The notes beneath the pieces were generated by a model. It saw only the letters and a list, made by a program, of their open reading frames with translations. It made no database searches and was not told the origin of the DNA. This document shows, piece by piece, positions 35,730-44,383 of a DNA stretch of 64,000 bases (positions within the stretch are counted from its first letter, which is position 1; each line of letters opens with the position of its first letter). Both the position numbers and the translations under genes were made by a program. The stretch is taken from positions 496,001-560,000 of the forward strand of contig NZ_VKKX01000033.1 in NCBI RefSeq assembly GCF_008271655.1, written 5' to 3'. This DNA comes from Gemmobacter caeruleus. Lineage in GTDB: Bacteria; Pseudomonadota; Alphaproteobacteria; Rhodobacterales; Rhodobacteraceae.

Positions 35730-36791
35730 ATGGCCAGCCTTGATGCCCAGATTGCCGAAAGCCAGAAGCAGATCGCCGAGGCGCAGGCGAAGATTTCCGC
35801 CATCACCGACCGCATCGCCGCGACGCCCGAGGTGGAGACCTCGATCGACATCGAGAATGCGACGCTGGCCGATGTGCACAAGCATACTGATCTGATGAAC
35901 GCCAATATCGCCGAGCTGATCATGGGGCTTGACGATGTGACGGCGGGCTTTTCCGAGGATTTCAACGAACTGCGGTCCAAGACCACGATGGAAAGCGTGG
36001 TCGGCTTTTTCTCGCGCGGGAAATCGGAATCGATGCGGCAGGAGCGGCTGCGCGATGCCTCGATCGACGCCAAGTTGCAGGATCTGATCGGCAAGTCGGA
36101 TGTGATCGTGAAACTGCTGCAAGGCCAGCTTGACCTGCTGAACACCCAGAAGGCCCGGGTGGAGACCAATCTGGTCGGCACGCTGGACGAACGCGAGGGC
36201 ACCGTTGCCGCGCTGGAGGCCGTGCGCGCCGAGATTGCCGGGATGGATCCGAAGATCATCGAGCTGGAGAACAGGATCGCGGTGGAGATGGACGCCGCCA
36301 CCCGCACCCGGCTGGAGACGGAGCTGGCCACGCTCAACACCCGGCACAATGAACTGGTGCAGGACGAACAGGTGAAGCTGGCGAAAAGTCAGACGCTGGA
36401 ACGCTATATCGAAAAGGGCAAGACCTGGGTGGACAGCCTGCAAAACCAGGCCGCCACCCAGATGGTGCTGATCAACAAGTTGCAGACCGATACCAAGCAG
36501 CGCGTGGTGCTGTATGATGCGCTGACCTCCAGTCTCAAGACCGCGCAGCAGCAGGATGTGGCGCACCGGATCAACGAGATCGGCGTGAAGACCGATCAGG
36601 AGGCGCAGGCCGCCATGGCCGCGATTGGCGCCGCGACCAATGACAAGATGGCCGACATGCTGGAGGCGCATGAGGGGCATATGGTCTTTGCCCGGCAGAT
36701 CCTGGAGGCCAAGGCCAAGGCCGATGAACGCTTTGCCCGCCGCTTTGCGGCGATTGTCGAGAAACACGACAAGAACGCCTATGGGGAATAA
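35730..36791 (+). CDS. Long coiled-coil protein, first gene of the unknown AAA+ operon
   Basis: 353 residues, almost all helical and heptad-rich, with no cysteine-rich or membrane segment. Long coiled coils run through about residues 1-30, 115-210 and 215-340. The overall look (Gln/Leu/Arg-rich repeats, LINKLQTDTKQRVVLYDALTSSL) recalls TelA-type toxic-anion-resistance proteins, but I see no decisive motif. A strong GGGAGGAG ribosome site precedes the ATG. The next gene starts with no gap. Likely a cytoplasmic scaffold or filament partner of the downstream ATPase (inference). Confidence 0.8.
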   Translation: MASLDAQIAESQKQIAEAQAKISAITDRIAATPEVETSIDIENATLADVHKHTDLMNANIAELIMGLDDVTAGFSEDFNELRSKTTMESVVGFFSRGKSESMRQERLRDASIDAKLQDLIGKSDVIVKLLQGQLDLLNTQKARVETNLVGTLDEREGTVAALEAVRAEIAGMDPKIIELENRIAVEMDAATRTRLETELATLNTRHNELVQDEQVKLAKSQTLERYIEKGKTWVDSLQNQAATQMVLINKLQTDTKQRVVLYDALTSSLKTAQQQDVAHRINEIGVKTDQEAQAAMAAIGAATNDKMADMLEAHEGHMVFARQILEAKAKADERFARRFAAIVEKHDKNAYGE

Positions 36792-37922
36792 GTGTCCGGC
36801 TCTGTCAAAGATGCGCTGACCGAAGATCACACGCCGCTGGCCGACAGTCTGGTTGCCCGCCGCTATTTCGACAAGTTCGACCGCATCATCGGCCATCTGG
36901 GCCGGGTCGCGGCCGAGCTGGAAAGCGAAGGGCGGCTGACCCGGCTGGAGGCGCGGGTGATCGCGGGTCATGTGGCGCGGCTGGCGGCGACGTTCCGGGC
37001 GCTCAGCCTGAAATATCTGATGACCGGCCGGGTCGAGGGGCCCTTGCCCGGCACGCCGACCTTTGACCGGCACGAAAGCGGCTTTCCCATCGCGCAAGAG
37101 CTGATGGTGATGGCGGTCGATGCCAGCCAGGCGGAAAAGCATCTGGCGGGCATGGCCTCGGAGACCGAGTTGAAGGACCGCATGGTGCGGCAGATCGTGG
37201 GCGAGCTGACCCTGCCCACGCGGCTGCAATTCGCCCTGTCGCAGAGGCTTTATTACGAGGCGCTGCGACAGGGCGGGCTGTTTCAGGCGCGCAATGACCC
37301 GGACGCGCAATGGGTGGCCGATATCGGCGAGCGGCGGCATTTCCTGCTGCATTGGGCGGTCTATGACACCCAGACCAACCTGCCGGTGCTGTATCTGCTG
37401 GATCTGGAGGATAGCGGCAAGCGTCCGCTGCCCACCGATGTGCGGCGTTGGCCGCAGGTGCAGGCGCATCTGATGGCGCAATCGTTGTCGGGGCTGAAGC
37501 TGCTGACCATCGCGCAGGGGCTGGATACCGATTTCGACGACCTGCATCCCAAACGGCTGCGCCGTATCACGCTGGGTCCGATGCATTCGCACAGCTTTAC
37601 CCAGCAATCCGGCCCGATCTCGCAGGTTCTGGCCATGGCCAAGGCCCCCCCGGGCGAGGATTGGGCGCTGGTCTGGACAATCGAGGATCTGCTCTCGACC
37701 GAGGAGCAGGAGGTCAAGGATGGCTGGTTCTCCACCGCGCAGCGCCAGATCTACCGGCTCGATCCGGTGCTGGGCGGCGAAACCGGCGCCACGCGGACGG
37801 AACGGATGATCATCCTGCCCGAACGGCCCTATCAGGCGCTGGCCGAATTGAACCCGCCCGGTTTCGCGGGGATCCGCAAGTTCATCGTGGGCGCGGGCGG
37901 GCGCCTCATTCCGGCGAGGTAG
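36792..37922 (+). CDS. Soluble protein of unknown function, AAA+ operon gene 2
   Basis: 376 residues, GTG start directly after the previous stop. The N-terminal third is helical (LVARRYFDKFDRIIGHLGRVAAELE); the rest is mixed alpha/beta with conserved-looking stretches MHSHSFTQQSGPISQVL and DWALVWTIEDLLSTEEQEV. No signal peptide, membrane helix or known catalytic motif is visible. Position between the coiled-coil and the AAA+ gene suggests a member of one complex. Function unknown. Confidence 0.8.
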   Translation: MSGSVKDALTEDHTPLADSLVARRYFDKFDRIIGHLGRVAAELESEGRLTRLEARVIAGHVARLAATFRALSLKYLMTGRVEGPLPGTPTFDRHESGFPIAQELMVMAVDASQAEKHLAGMASETELKDRMVRQIVGELTLPTRLQFALSQRLYYEALRQGGLFQARNDPDAQWVADIGERRHFLLHWAVYDTQTNLPVLYLLDLEDSGKRPLPTDVRRWPQVQAHLMAQSLSGLKLLTIAQGLDTDFDDLHPKRLRRITLGPMHSHSFTQQSGPISQVLAMAKAPPGEDWALVWTIEDLLSTEEQEVKDGWFSTAQRQIYRLDPVLGGETGATRTERMIILPERPYQALAELNPPGFAGIRKFIVGAGGRLIPAR

Positions 37923-37925
37923 GCC

Positions 37926-39851
37926 ATGACGACACGCGACACGATGGAGCTGAGGGAAGACGCGATCTGCAGCCATTACGAGGCCGCGCTGGGCCTGCTT
38001 ACCGGGTTCGACCATGCGCCACGCATCGCCACGGCGGCGCCGGTGACCGAGGCCGAACGCTCGCCCGGGGTCGGGGCGCGGCCGCGCTTTCGCTCCACCA
38101 TCCCCGGCATGGCGGCGCGGCCCACGGCGCGGCCCGGCGGGGTGCGGCTGGTCGAACGGATCGAGGGGCTGGGCGACGGTCTGGTCAGCCCGGTGCAGGC
38201 AACCGCGCTGGGGGTGCTGCGGCGCGCGCTGGCGGTGGCACTGGCCATGGGCGAAACCTTTGCGCAGGCGACCCCGCTGGCCGAACTGAAACGCGCCAAT
38301 CTGGAGGCCCGCCTGCCCGAGCCCCGACGCGCCGAATTTGCTGCCCTGCTGGCGGCCGAGGCGCTGGTGGTGCTGCACAGTTTCGGCAATACGCTGGCCT
38401 TTCTGCTGGCGCCGCATCTGGGCGAGGTGACGGTCGAGATCGGCGCGGTCGAGGAGATCCTAACCGACAACGCGCCGCTCGCGCTGCAAGGCGCGCTGTG
38501 GGAGCTGGATCAGGACATCGCCGCCCATGCCGGCGACGATCCGCGCCTGATCGCCACGCTGGCAGCCTTTGCCGAGGCGCTGATGACGCGGGTTGCGGCA
38601 CGGGCCGAAACCGCCCCCGCCGCCGCGCCCTTCGCCGCCGCAAGCTGGCGGGTCGAGGCCGACGGGCTGACGCTCTCCGGCTTTACCCCCGCCCGCGCGG
38701 CCAAGGGCACCGCCCTGACCATGCAGTTCAAGAAACCGTCGGAGGTGATCGGCAACCATATCGCCAAATATCAGGCGATGCGGCTGGCCAAGATGCTGAT
38801 GGCCTTTGATTTCACCCGCAAGCTCAACCCCTTTGCGGAACTCGGCGGCTTCATCTTCACCTTCATGGGCGACGGCAAGCCCGGCACCGGCAAGACGACG
38901 CTCATTCAGATGATGGCGGGGCTGCTGAACGACTATTGCAAGGTCGCGGGCTACCCCTTCCGCTATCAGAATTTCTCGATCGACCAGATCGACAGCTATC
39001 AGGGCAAGTCGGGGCAGAATGCCAAGGCCTTCATCACCAATATCATCGACCCGGCGGTGATTGCCTTTGGCACCATCGACGATATCGACCAGATCGCCGG
39101 CAAGCGCGGCGACCGGCAATCGAGCGCGGGGCAGCAAGAGGTGACAGCGGTCTTCATGGAGGCTTTTGCCGGCGCCAATACGGTCGTGCGCGGCAATTGC
39201 ACCTTCGGCATGTTCTCGAACTATCCCGAGAATGTGGATGACGCGCTGCGCCAGCGGGCCGGGGCGCGGTTTCTGGTCGATGGCCCGCAAAGCCGCGAGG
39301 ATTACATTGATATCCTGAGCTTGCTTCTGGGCCGGAACCACCAGATCCCGCTGGGCGAACATGACCTGTTCGCCGCCCAGGAGATCCGCCGCGCGGTGGC
39401 GGCCAGCTTCGAGAAACACGCCCGCCCGCAGGAAGACGGCCTGATCCGCGTCTTCGACAAGGTGGCGGGCGAGATCGGGCCCCTCGATACCATCGCCAAG
39501 CTTGGCACCTATCTCAAGGCGATCCAGCAGGCGGATGAGCGGTTCACCGGCCGCGCGGTCAAGAACATCACCGATGCGGTGAAGGTGCGGGCGATGGATT
39601 TCGAATTGCCCGACGACTGGATGGAAAATCCCGACCTGTTCCTGTTCCAGCCCTATGAGCGCAAGCTGGAGATGATCCGCGGGCTGATGACCCCGATCAC
39701 GGTCGAGATGGTCTTGCAGGAAATCAACCGCTATGCCGACAGCGAATTCCGCTATGCCGACAAGAGCGACGAGGCCGCGATCACCGCCATGGTCCGCGAT
39801 TTCGGCCGGCAGGAGGAGGCCAAGCGGCGCTATCTGGAGGGGAGGGGATGA
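37926..39851 (+). CDS. AAA+ ATPase, core gene of an uncharacterised operon
   Basis: 641 residues. A helical N-terminal region of about 280 residues has no known domain. The AAA+ module follows: Walker A GKPGTGKT at 317-324, Walker B-like GTIDDIDQ with acidic residues 385-386, sensor-1-like MFSNYPENVDDAL and following arginines (RQRAGARF) as candidate fingers. A C-terminal lid domain completes it. It probably remodels a protein or membrane assembly with its neighbours. The gene begins 3 bases after gene 2 and ends before a GC-rich repeat element. Confidence 0.88.
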   Translation: MTTRDTMELREDAICSHYEAALGLLTGFDHAPRIATAAPVTEAERSPGVGARPRFRSTIPGMAARPTARPGGVRLVERIEGLGDGLVSPVQATALGVLRRALAVALAMGETFAQATPLAELKRANLEARLPEPRRAEFAALLAAEALVVLHSFGNTLAFLLAPHLGEVTVEIGAVEEILTDNAPLALQGALWELDQDIAAHAGDDPRLIATLAAFAEALMTRVAARAETAPAAAPFAAASWRVEADGLTLSGFTPARAAKGTALTMQFKKPSEVIGNHIAKYQAMRLAKMLMAFDFTRKLNPFAELGGFIFTFMGDGKPGTGKTTLIQMMAGLLNDYCKVAGYPFRYQNFSIDQIDSYQGKSGQNAKAFITNIIDPAVIAFGTIDDIDQIAGKRGDRQSSAGQQEVTAVFMEAFAGANTVVRGNCTFGMFSNYPENVDDALRQRAGARFLVDGPQSREDYIDILSLLLGRNHQIPLGEHDLFAAQEIRRAVAASFEKHARPQEDGLIRVFDKVAGEIGPLDTIAKLGTYLKAIQQADERFTGRAVKNITDAVKVRAMDFELPDDWMENPDLFLFQPYERKLEMIRGLMTPITVEMVLQEINRYADSEFRYADKSDEAAITAMVRDFGRQEEAKRRYLEGRG

Positions 39852-39914
39852 GCAGAAGGGGGCGCTGCCCCCGCGCCTGCGGCGCCCCCCCGGGATATTT
39901 GGGAACAGATGAAG
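39852..39914 (+). repeat. GC-rich intergenic repeat element, copy C
   Basis: A GGGGGC-GCT-GCCCCC hairpin, a CGCC/GGCG-rich middle, CCCCCCCGGGATATTTGGG and an AACAGATGAAG tail: a diverged copy of the element seen at 9284, 24271 and 48333. It lies inside the six-gene operon, between the AAA+ gene and gene 4, and its tail runs into the AAGGAGG ribosome site of gene 4. Confidence 0.6.
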
Positions 39915-39927
39915 GAGGCGGGTTGCG

Positions 39928-41289
39928 GTGCGGCGGCTGATCGAAAAGGGCCTGATGTTCGGCAATCTGGTCGAGGTATCCTCGCCCGCGCTGGTGGAGC
40001 GGTATCGCCGGGCGCTGCGGCACCTGACGGGGCGGGAAACCGCGCTGGCCGATTTTCACATCGACATTTCCGGCTATTCACCGGAAATCGGCGATGAGCT
40101 GGGCGATGATCTTTACCTCAATCCCAACGGGTGCAACCGGCAGTTCATCCTGCTGTCCACCGCGCAGAAGACGGCGCCGTTGCTGAATGCCAAATTCTCC
40201 ACCTCGCGCGGGATCTTGCGGCAGTTCATCGAGGCGAACGAGGCGCAGCTTTTCGCGCTGACCGCGCGGGATGCGGTGGCGGGAGAGCTGGAGAACAGCG
40301 TTTTCGATGTCTCCACCCCGGCGCGGCTGTTCGACATCCGCCGCATCACCGTGCAGGCCGATACCACGGCGGCGCATGTGCGCGATGCGGGCAAGCTGGC
40401 GACGCTGATCGACCGTTTCCGGCGCGAACCCGATGGCTGGCGCGACGATCTGCTGATCGCGGAGATGATCGAGCTGGCGAAAAAGACCGGCGATGTGACG
40501 CGGGCGCCGATCGCGCTGCCGGCGATGAGCTTTGAGCAGGCGAATTTCTGGACCTCGCATTTCGGGGGGATCTACATCTTTCGTCAGGCGCGCTTTCCGG
40601 GGGTGATCTCGGTCTTGCCGAAGCAGAGCCTCGGGCCGGTGCCGGTTTCGCCGGTGCTGGATATGCGCGACCGCAACGCGATTGCCGACTGGCTGGAGCG
40701 CAATGCGCTGGTGGAGCCGATCGTGCAGGCGCGCGGCGCGGATGTGGGCGCGATCCTGCGGCAGAAGATGGATTTCATTCTGGTCGAAGCGGCGGATGCG
40801 CTGAACCTCGATCTGGGCCAGGCGAGCCGCGCCGATCTGCGCAAGATCGCCTATCGGCTGGGCGATGCCCTGCCGGACGAGTTCAAGGGGCTGGCGGCGG
40901 TGCTGCGTTGGGCCGAGGGGGCGGGCGACTGGCCGCGCCTGACCTCGGAACATCCGAGCTATTTCTATACGCTGCGGGCCCGGTCCGGCCCTGACCGCGA
41001 TCTGGTGAACATGCTGCTGGCGCAACTGGCGCCGCTGGATGTGCGGCAGATGTATATCACCCATAAGGAACTGTTCTACGCCAGCTATCGCGGATGGTCC
41101 GAGCGCAAGCGACAATATGTGGCGGATTTTCTGGAACGGGAGTATCTGGTGGACAAGCAGGGCGCGCGCATGGCCCTGTTCGGCCCCGAACCGGGCATGG
41201 ACGAGGCGGCGCGGCCGGAAATGCGCGACGGACCGCGCGCCGCGCCGGATATGGCCGCGGTCGGACCATGGGGGGCCGTGAGACGATGA
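39928..41289 (+). CDS. Soluble protein of unknown function, AAA+ operon gene 4 (DUF6638-like)
   Basis: 453 residues, GTG start nine bases after AAGGAGG. No membrane segment or signal. Recognisable stretches include DLYLNPNGCNRQFILLS, AKFSTSRGILRQFIEANE and SEHPSYFYTLRARSGPDRD, but no catalytic motif I know. I recall similar Rhodobacterales proteins being labelled DUF6638; this is unverified. Its stop overlaps the next start by four bases (ATGA). Confidence 0.8.
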   Translation: MRRLIEKGLMFGNLVEVSSPALVERYRRALRHLTGRETALADFHIDISGYSPEIGDELGDDLYLNPNGCNRQFILLSTAQKTAPLLNAKFSTSRGILRQFIEANEAQLFALTARDAVAGELENSVFDVSTPARLFDIRRITVQADTTAAHVRDAGKLATLIDRFRREPDGWRDDLLIAEMIELAKKTGDVTRAPIALPAMSFEQANFWTSHFGGIYIFRQARFPGVISVLPKQSLGPVPVSPVLDMRDRNAIADWLERNALVEPIVQARGADVGAILRQKMDFILVEAADALNLDLGQASRADLRKIAYRLGDALPDEFKGLAAVLRWAEGAGDWPRLTSEHPSYFYTLRARSGPDRDLVNMLLAQLAPLDVRQMYITHKELFYASYRGWSERKRQYVADFLEREYLVDKQGARMALFGPEPGMDEAARPEMRDGPRAAPDMAAVGPWGAVRR

Positions 41290-41552
41290 TCGCCATCCTG
41301 CGCGCCTGGGCCTTTGCCTTCGTCATTCTGACGCTGTTCTACTGGCTGTTGAAGACCTACTTCAAATCGACCCGGCGCGAGGCGCTGGAAAAGCGCTTTG
41401 ATGCCGAGGGCATGGCGGGCGACCGCGATGCCTGGGTCGAAGCGCAGATGAAGGATTACGGTCGGGGGCTGAAATTCTGGTTGCTGTGGCTGGTCTATAT
41501 CCTGCCTATGGCGGGCATCGCGCTGACCGTGTATTTCGTGAATTACGACTGA
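41286..41552 (+). CDS. Small two-helix membrane protein, AAA+ operon gene 5
   Basis: 88 residues: hydrophobic helices at about residues 3-23 (LRAWAFAFVILTLFYWLL) and 63-83 (FWLLWLVYILPMAGIALTVYF), joined by a charged loop of about 40 residues. Likely inner-membrane with a cytoplasmic loop. Translationally coupled to gene 4. Function unknown. Confidence 0.8.
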   Translation: MIAILRAWAFAFVILTLFYWLLKTYFKSTRREALEKRFDAEGMAGDRDAWVEAQMKDYGRGLKFWLLWLVYILPMAGIALTVYFVNYD

Positions 41553-41567
41553 GAAGGAGTGCCGCCT

Positions 41568-42221
41568 GTGTGGACCTATATCAAATGGGGCTTTCGCCTG
41601 ACGATCCTGGCCATCGTCGCGGCCTTTCTGCATTACACGCTGCCGCAGCGCGATGTGGTGCGGCTGACCGGCACCTATAACCGGCTGACCGAGGTCGGGG
41701 CGAATTCGATCTTTTACGCCTCGCCCGACAGCGGCACCACCACCAGCACGGTGGACCGGCGCGACATCCGCTTTATCGAGGCAGTGTTCCCCGATGGCGG
41801 CGTGATGGTCTATCGCAACGAGGATACCGGCTGGATCTGGCCGCCCTATTTCAAATATGACAGCTCCAACCTTCAGGCCGAGGCGACCAATCTGGTCTCG
41901 CCGAAGGAAAAGCCGGAATGGGTGGCGGTCACGCATTACGGCTGGCGGATGCCGATCTTCTCGATCTATCCCAATGCGGTGAAGGTGCGCCCGGTCGAGG
42001 GGCCGGATGTGCGGCTGATCCCCTGGGTCAATATCGTGGTGCTGTCGCTGCTGGCGCTGGCCTTCCTCATGCTGTGGCGGATGTGGGCGCAGTTCAAGGA
42101 ACGGATGATCGACCCGGCGGTAGACGATCTGAACACCAAGCTGGATGAGCTGGACGCGAGCGCCGATGCCGCGCGCGACAAGGCGCGCGGCTTCTGGTCG
42201 CGGCTGTTCGGCCGCAAATGA
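41568..42221 (+). CDS. DUF1523-family membrane protein, AAA+ operon gene 6
   Basis: 217 residues. One N-terminal helix (about residues 6-22), a periplasmic-type domain (HYTLPQRDVVRLTGTYNRL, ANSIFYASPDSG) typical of DUF1523, a second helix near 155-172 and a charged cytoplasmic tail of about 45 residues with coiled-coil character. GTG start seven bases after GAAGGAGT. DUF1523 is frequent in Rhodobacterales and lacks a known role. The stop is 3 bases from the convergent nagA stop. Confidence 0.82.
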   Translation: MWTYIKWGFRLTILAIVAAFLHYTLPQRDVVRLTGTYNRLTEVGANSIFYASPDSGTTTSTVDRRDIRFIEAVFPDGGVMVYRNEDTGWIWPPYFKYDSSNLQAEATNLVSPKEKPEWVAVTHYGWRMPIFSIYPNAVKVRPVEGPDVRLIPWVNIVVLSLLALAFLMLWRMWAQFKERMIDPAVDDLNTKLDELDASADAARDKARGFWSRLFGRK

Positions 42222-42224
42222 GGC

Positions 42225-43358
42225 TCAGCCGGGCGGCAGATGCCAGTCGCCGCCCGACCAGTAGCCTGAAAGGCTGAAATCGGGGCGCAGCAGCACCATT
42301 TCGGCGCGGCGGCCCGGCGCGATGGTGCCGTGACGATGCGCCTGGCCGATCACCTCGGCGGGGATGCGGCTGGCCATGGCCAGCGCGCGTTCCGGGGCGA
42401 TGCCGACCTGTCGCACCAGATGGCCAATGGCCAGCGGCAGCGTCAGATCGGCCCCGGCCAGGGTGCCGTCCTCCAGCGTCAGGCGCCCGTCGCGGCGCAG
42501 CACGCGGCGGCCGTTCAGCATCATCTCTGTCAGATCGGTGCCGGCAAAGGACATGCAGTCGGTCACCAGAAACAGCCCGTCGCGCCGCGCGGCAAGCGCC
42601 ACGCGCAGCGTATCGGGGTGGACATGGATCATGTCGGCAATCAGCCCCGCCGCGCCATCGCCTGACAGCACGGCCCCCGCCAGCCCCGGTTCGCGATTGC
42701 CAAGCTGGCTCATGGCATTGAACAGGTGGGTGGCGCAGGTGGCGCCGGCGGCCATGGCGGCGCGGGCCTGGGCCAGGGTGCAATCGCTGTGGCCCAGGCT
42801 GACCACCGCTCCGGCCGCGCGCAATTGCGCGATCTGTGCGGGCGTGGCGCTTTCAGGCGCCAGCGTCACCATCAGCGCCGGCAGGCGCCGCGCGGCGTCG
42901 CAAAGCCGAGCCAGATCTTCGGCGGTCATCGGGCGGATCAGCCCGGGATCATGCGCGCCCTTGCGCCGCGGGTCGAGATGCGGCCCCTCCAGATGCAAAC
43001 CTAGAAAACCGGGCATGCCGATGGCCGCGATACCGGCGGCGATCACCTGCGCGGTGGCCTCGGGCGTGTCGGTGATCAGCGTCGGCAGGACGCCCGCCGT
43101 GCCAAGCGCGCGATGCGCGGCGCAGACGGTGGCCAGATCGGCTGCTGTGGTCGCGCCACTGACCAGATGCCCGCCGCCGCCATTCACCTGAAGGTCCAGA
43201 AAGGCCGGCGCCAGCAGGCCCGCCACCCGTTCGCTTGCCGCAGGGGCCTCGGCGGCTGGGATCAGGGCGGCGATCTCGTCCCCCTCGATCACCACCGCCA
43301 GATCGTCGTGGAAGGCGTGCCCGTCGAACAGCCGCGCCCCGGTCAGAACCCGCGTCAT
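42225..43358 (-). CDS. nagA: N-acetylglucosamine-6-phosphate deacetylase
   Basis: 377 residues, amidohydrolase barrel. Motifs: FLDLQVNGGGGH, LHLEGPHLDPRRKGAHD with the metal-binding Glu, SLGHSDC with a ligand His, THLFNAMSQLGNREPG, and LVTDCMSFAG with the catalytic Asp. It deacetylates GlcNAc-6-P to GlcN-6-P. It overlaps the SIS gene by one base, so GlcN-6-P made here would pass to that enzyme. Confidence 0.95.
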   Translation of the reverse strand: MTRVLTGARLFDGHAFHDDLAVVIEGDEIAALIPAAEAPAASERVAGLLAPAFLDLQVNGGGGHLVSGATTAADLATVCAAHRALGTAGVLPTLITDTPEATAQVIAAGIAAIGMPGFLGLHLEGPHLDPRRKGAHDPGLIRPMTAEDLARLCDAARRLPALMVTLAPESATPAQIAQLRAAGAVVSLGHSDCTLAQARAAMAAGATCATHLFNAMSQLGNREPGLAGAVLSGDGAAGLIADMIHVHPDTLRVALAARRDGLFLVTDCMSFAGTDLTEMMLNGRRVLRRDGRLTLEDGTLAGADLTLPLAIGHLVRQVGIAPERALAMASRIPAEVIGQAHRHGTIAPGRRAEMVLLRPDFSLSGYWSGGDWHLPPG

Positions 43359-44383
43359 CAGACCGTCTCCGTCACCTTGCGCAGATGCGGCGGGGTGTCG
43401 GGATCAAACCCGCGCCGCCGCGCCAGTTTTTCGATGAAGGCGTAGAAGCCGGCAATCGTCACCAGCGGCGCCACCACCGGATGCAGCCCCGCAACCGAGG
43501 GCAGGCGCGTGGCCCCGGGCACATCGGCGCCGGTGACAAAGACATCCGCCCCCTGCGCCGCCAGCCGTTCCGCAGTGGCGCACAGCTGCGGCAGGGCCGC
43601 ATCCTCGACCCCAAGCGCCAGCACCGGAAAATGCGCCTGCACGATGGCCGCCGGGCCATGCAGCACCTCGGCCGCGCTATAGGCCTCGGCATGGATGCCG
43701 CAGGTTTCCTTGAACTTCAGCGCCGCCTCATTGGCGATGGCAAAGCCCGGCCCGCGCCCCAGCACAAAGGCGGATGCGGCGCGCGACAGCCGGGCCGACA
43801 GCGGCTCCCAATCCAGCGCGACGGCCTGGGACAGGGCGTCGGGCAGGTCGGCCACGGCGCTGCGCAGGGCAGTATCCTCGCGCCATTCGGCCAGAAGCGC
43901 CAGGCCGGCCAGCACGCTGGTGACAAAGGTCTTGGTGGCGGCCACGCTCTTTTCCTCGCCGGCCTGAAGCGGCAGGCAATGCGCCGAGGCCTGCGCCATC
44001 GGGCTGTCGGCGTAATTCGTCACCGCGATGGACAGCGCCCCGCCTTCGCCGGCGCTGCGCATCATCTCCACGATGTCGGGGCTGCGGCCGGATTGCGAAA
44101 TTCCGATGCAGGCCGCGCCTTGCAGGCGCAGCGGGCGGCGATAGATCGACGCGACCGAGGGCCCGACCGAGGCGACGGGCAGGCCCGCCTCCAGTTCGAT
44201 CGCGTATTTCAGATAGGTCGCGGCATGGTCAGACGACCCGCGCGCCACGGTCACCACCAGCCCCGGATCCTTGCGGCGCAGCGCGGCGGCGGCGGCCACG
44301 ACCGCAATGCGCGAGCGGTCGAGAAAGCGCGCGGCGGCCTCGGGGATTTCGGCCACTTCTCGGGCCATGTGACTGTCGGTCAT
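43358..44383 (-). CDS. SIS-domain glucosamine-6-phosphate deaminase (NagB-II type)
   Basis: 341 residues with two SIS domains, equal to the isomerase half of GlmS without the glutaminase half. Motifs: VARGSSDHAATYLKYAIE, GISQSGRSPDIVEMM, EEKSVAATKTF and LKFKETCGIHAEAYSAAEVLHGP. NagB-II enzymes convert GlcN-6-P to fructose-6-P and ammonia. The position between nagA and the GntR gene fits this reaction. Confidence 0.88.
   Translation of the reverse strand: MTDSHMAREVAEIPEAAARFLDRSRIAVVAAAAALRRKDPGLVVTVARGSSDHAATYLKYAIELEAGLPVASVGPSVASIYRRPLRLQGAACIGISQSGRSPDIVEMMRSAGEGGALSIAVTNYADSPMAQASAHCLPLQAGEEKSVAATKTFVTSVLAGLALLAEWREDTALRSAVADLPDALSQAVALDWEPLSARLSRAASAFVLGRGPGFAIANEAALKFKETCGIHAEAYSAAEVLHGPAAIVQAHFPVLALGVEDAALPQLCATAERLAAQGADVFVTGADVPGATRLPSVAGLHPVVAPLVTIAGFYAFIEKLARRRGFDPDTPPHLRKVTETV

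Noticed and set aside
35712-38417. 901-codon open frame on the minus strand opposite the AAA+ operon
   Set aside because: His/Gln/Arg/Gly-rich shadow with no domain, spanning three plus-strand genes with good starts and ribosome sites.
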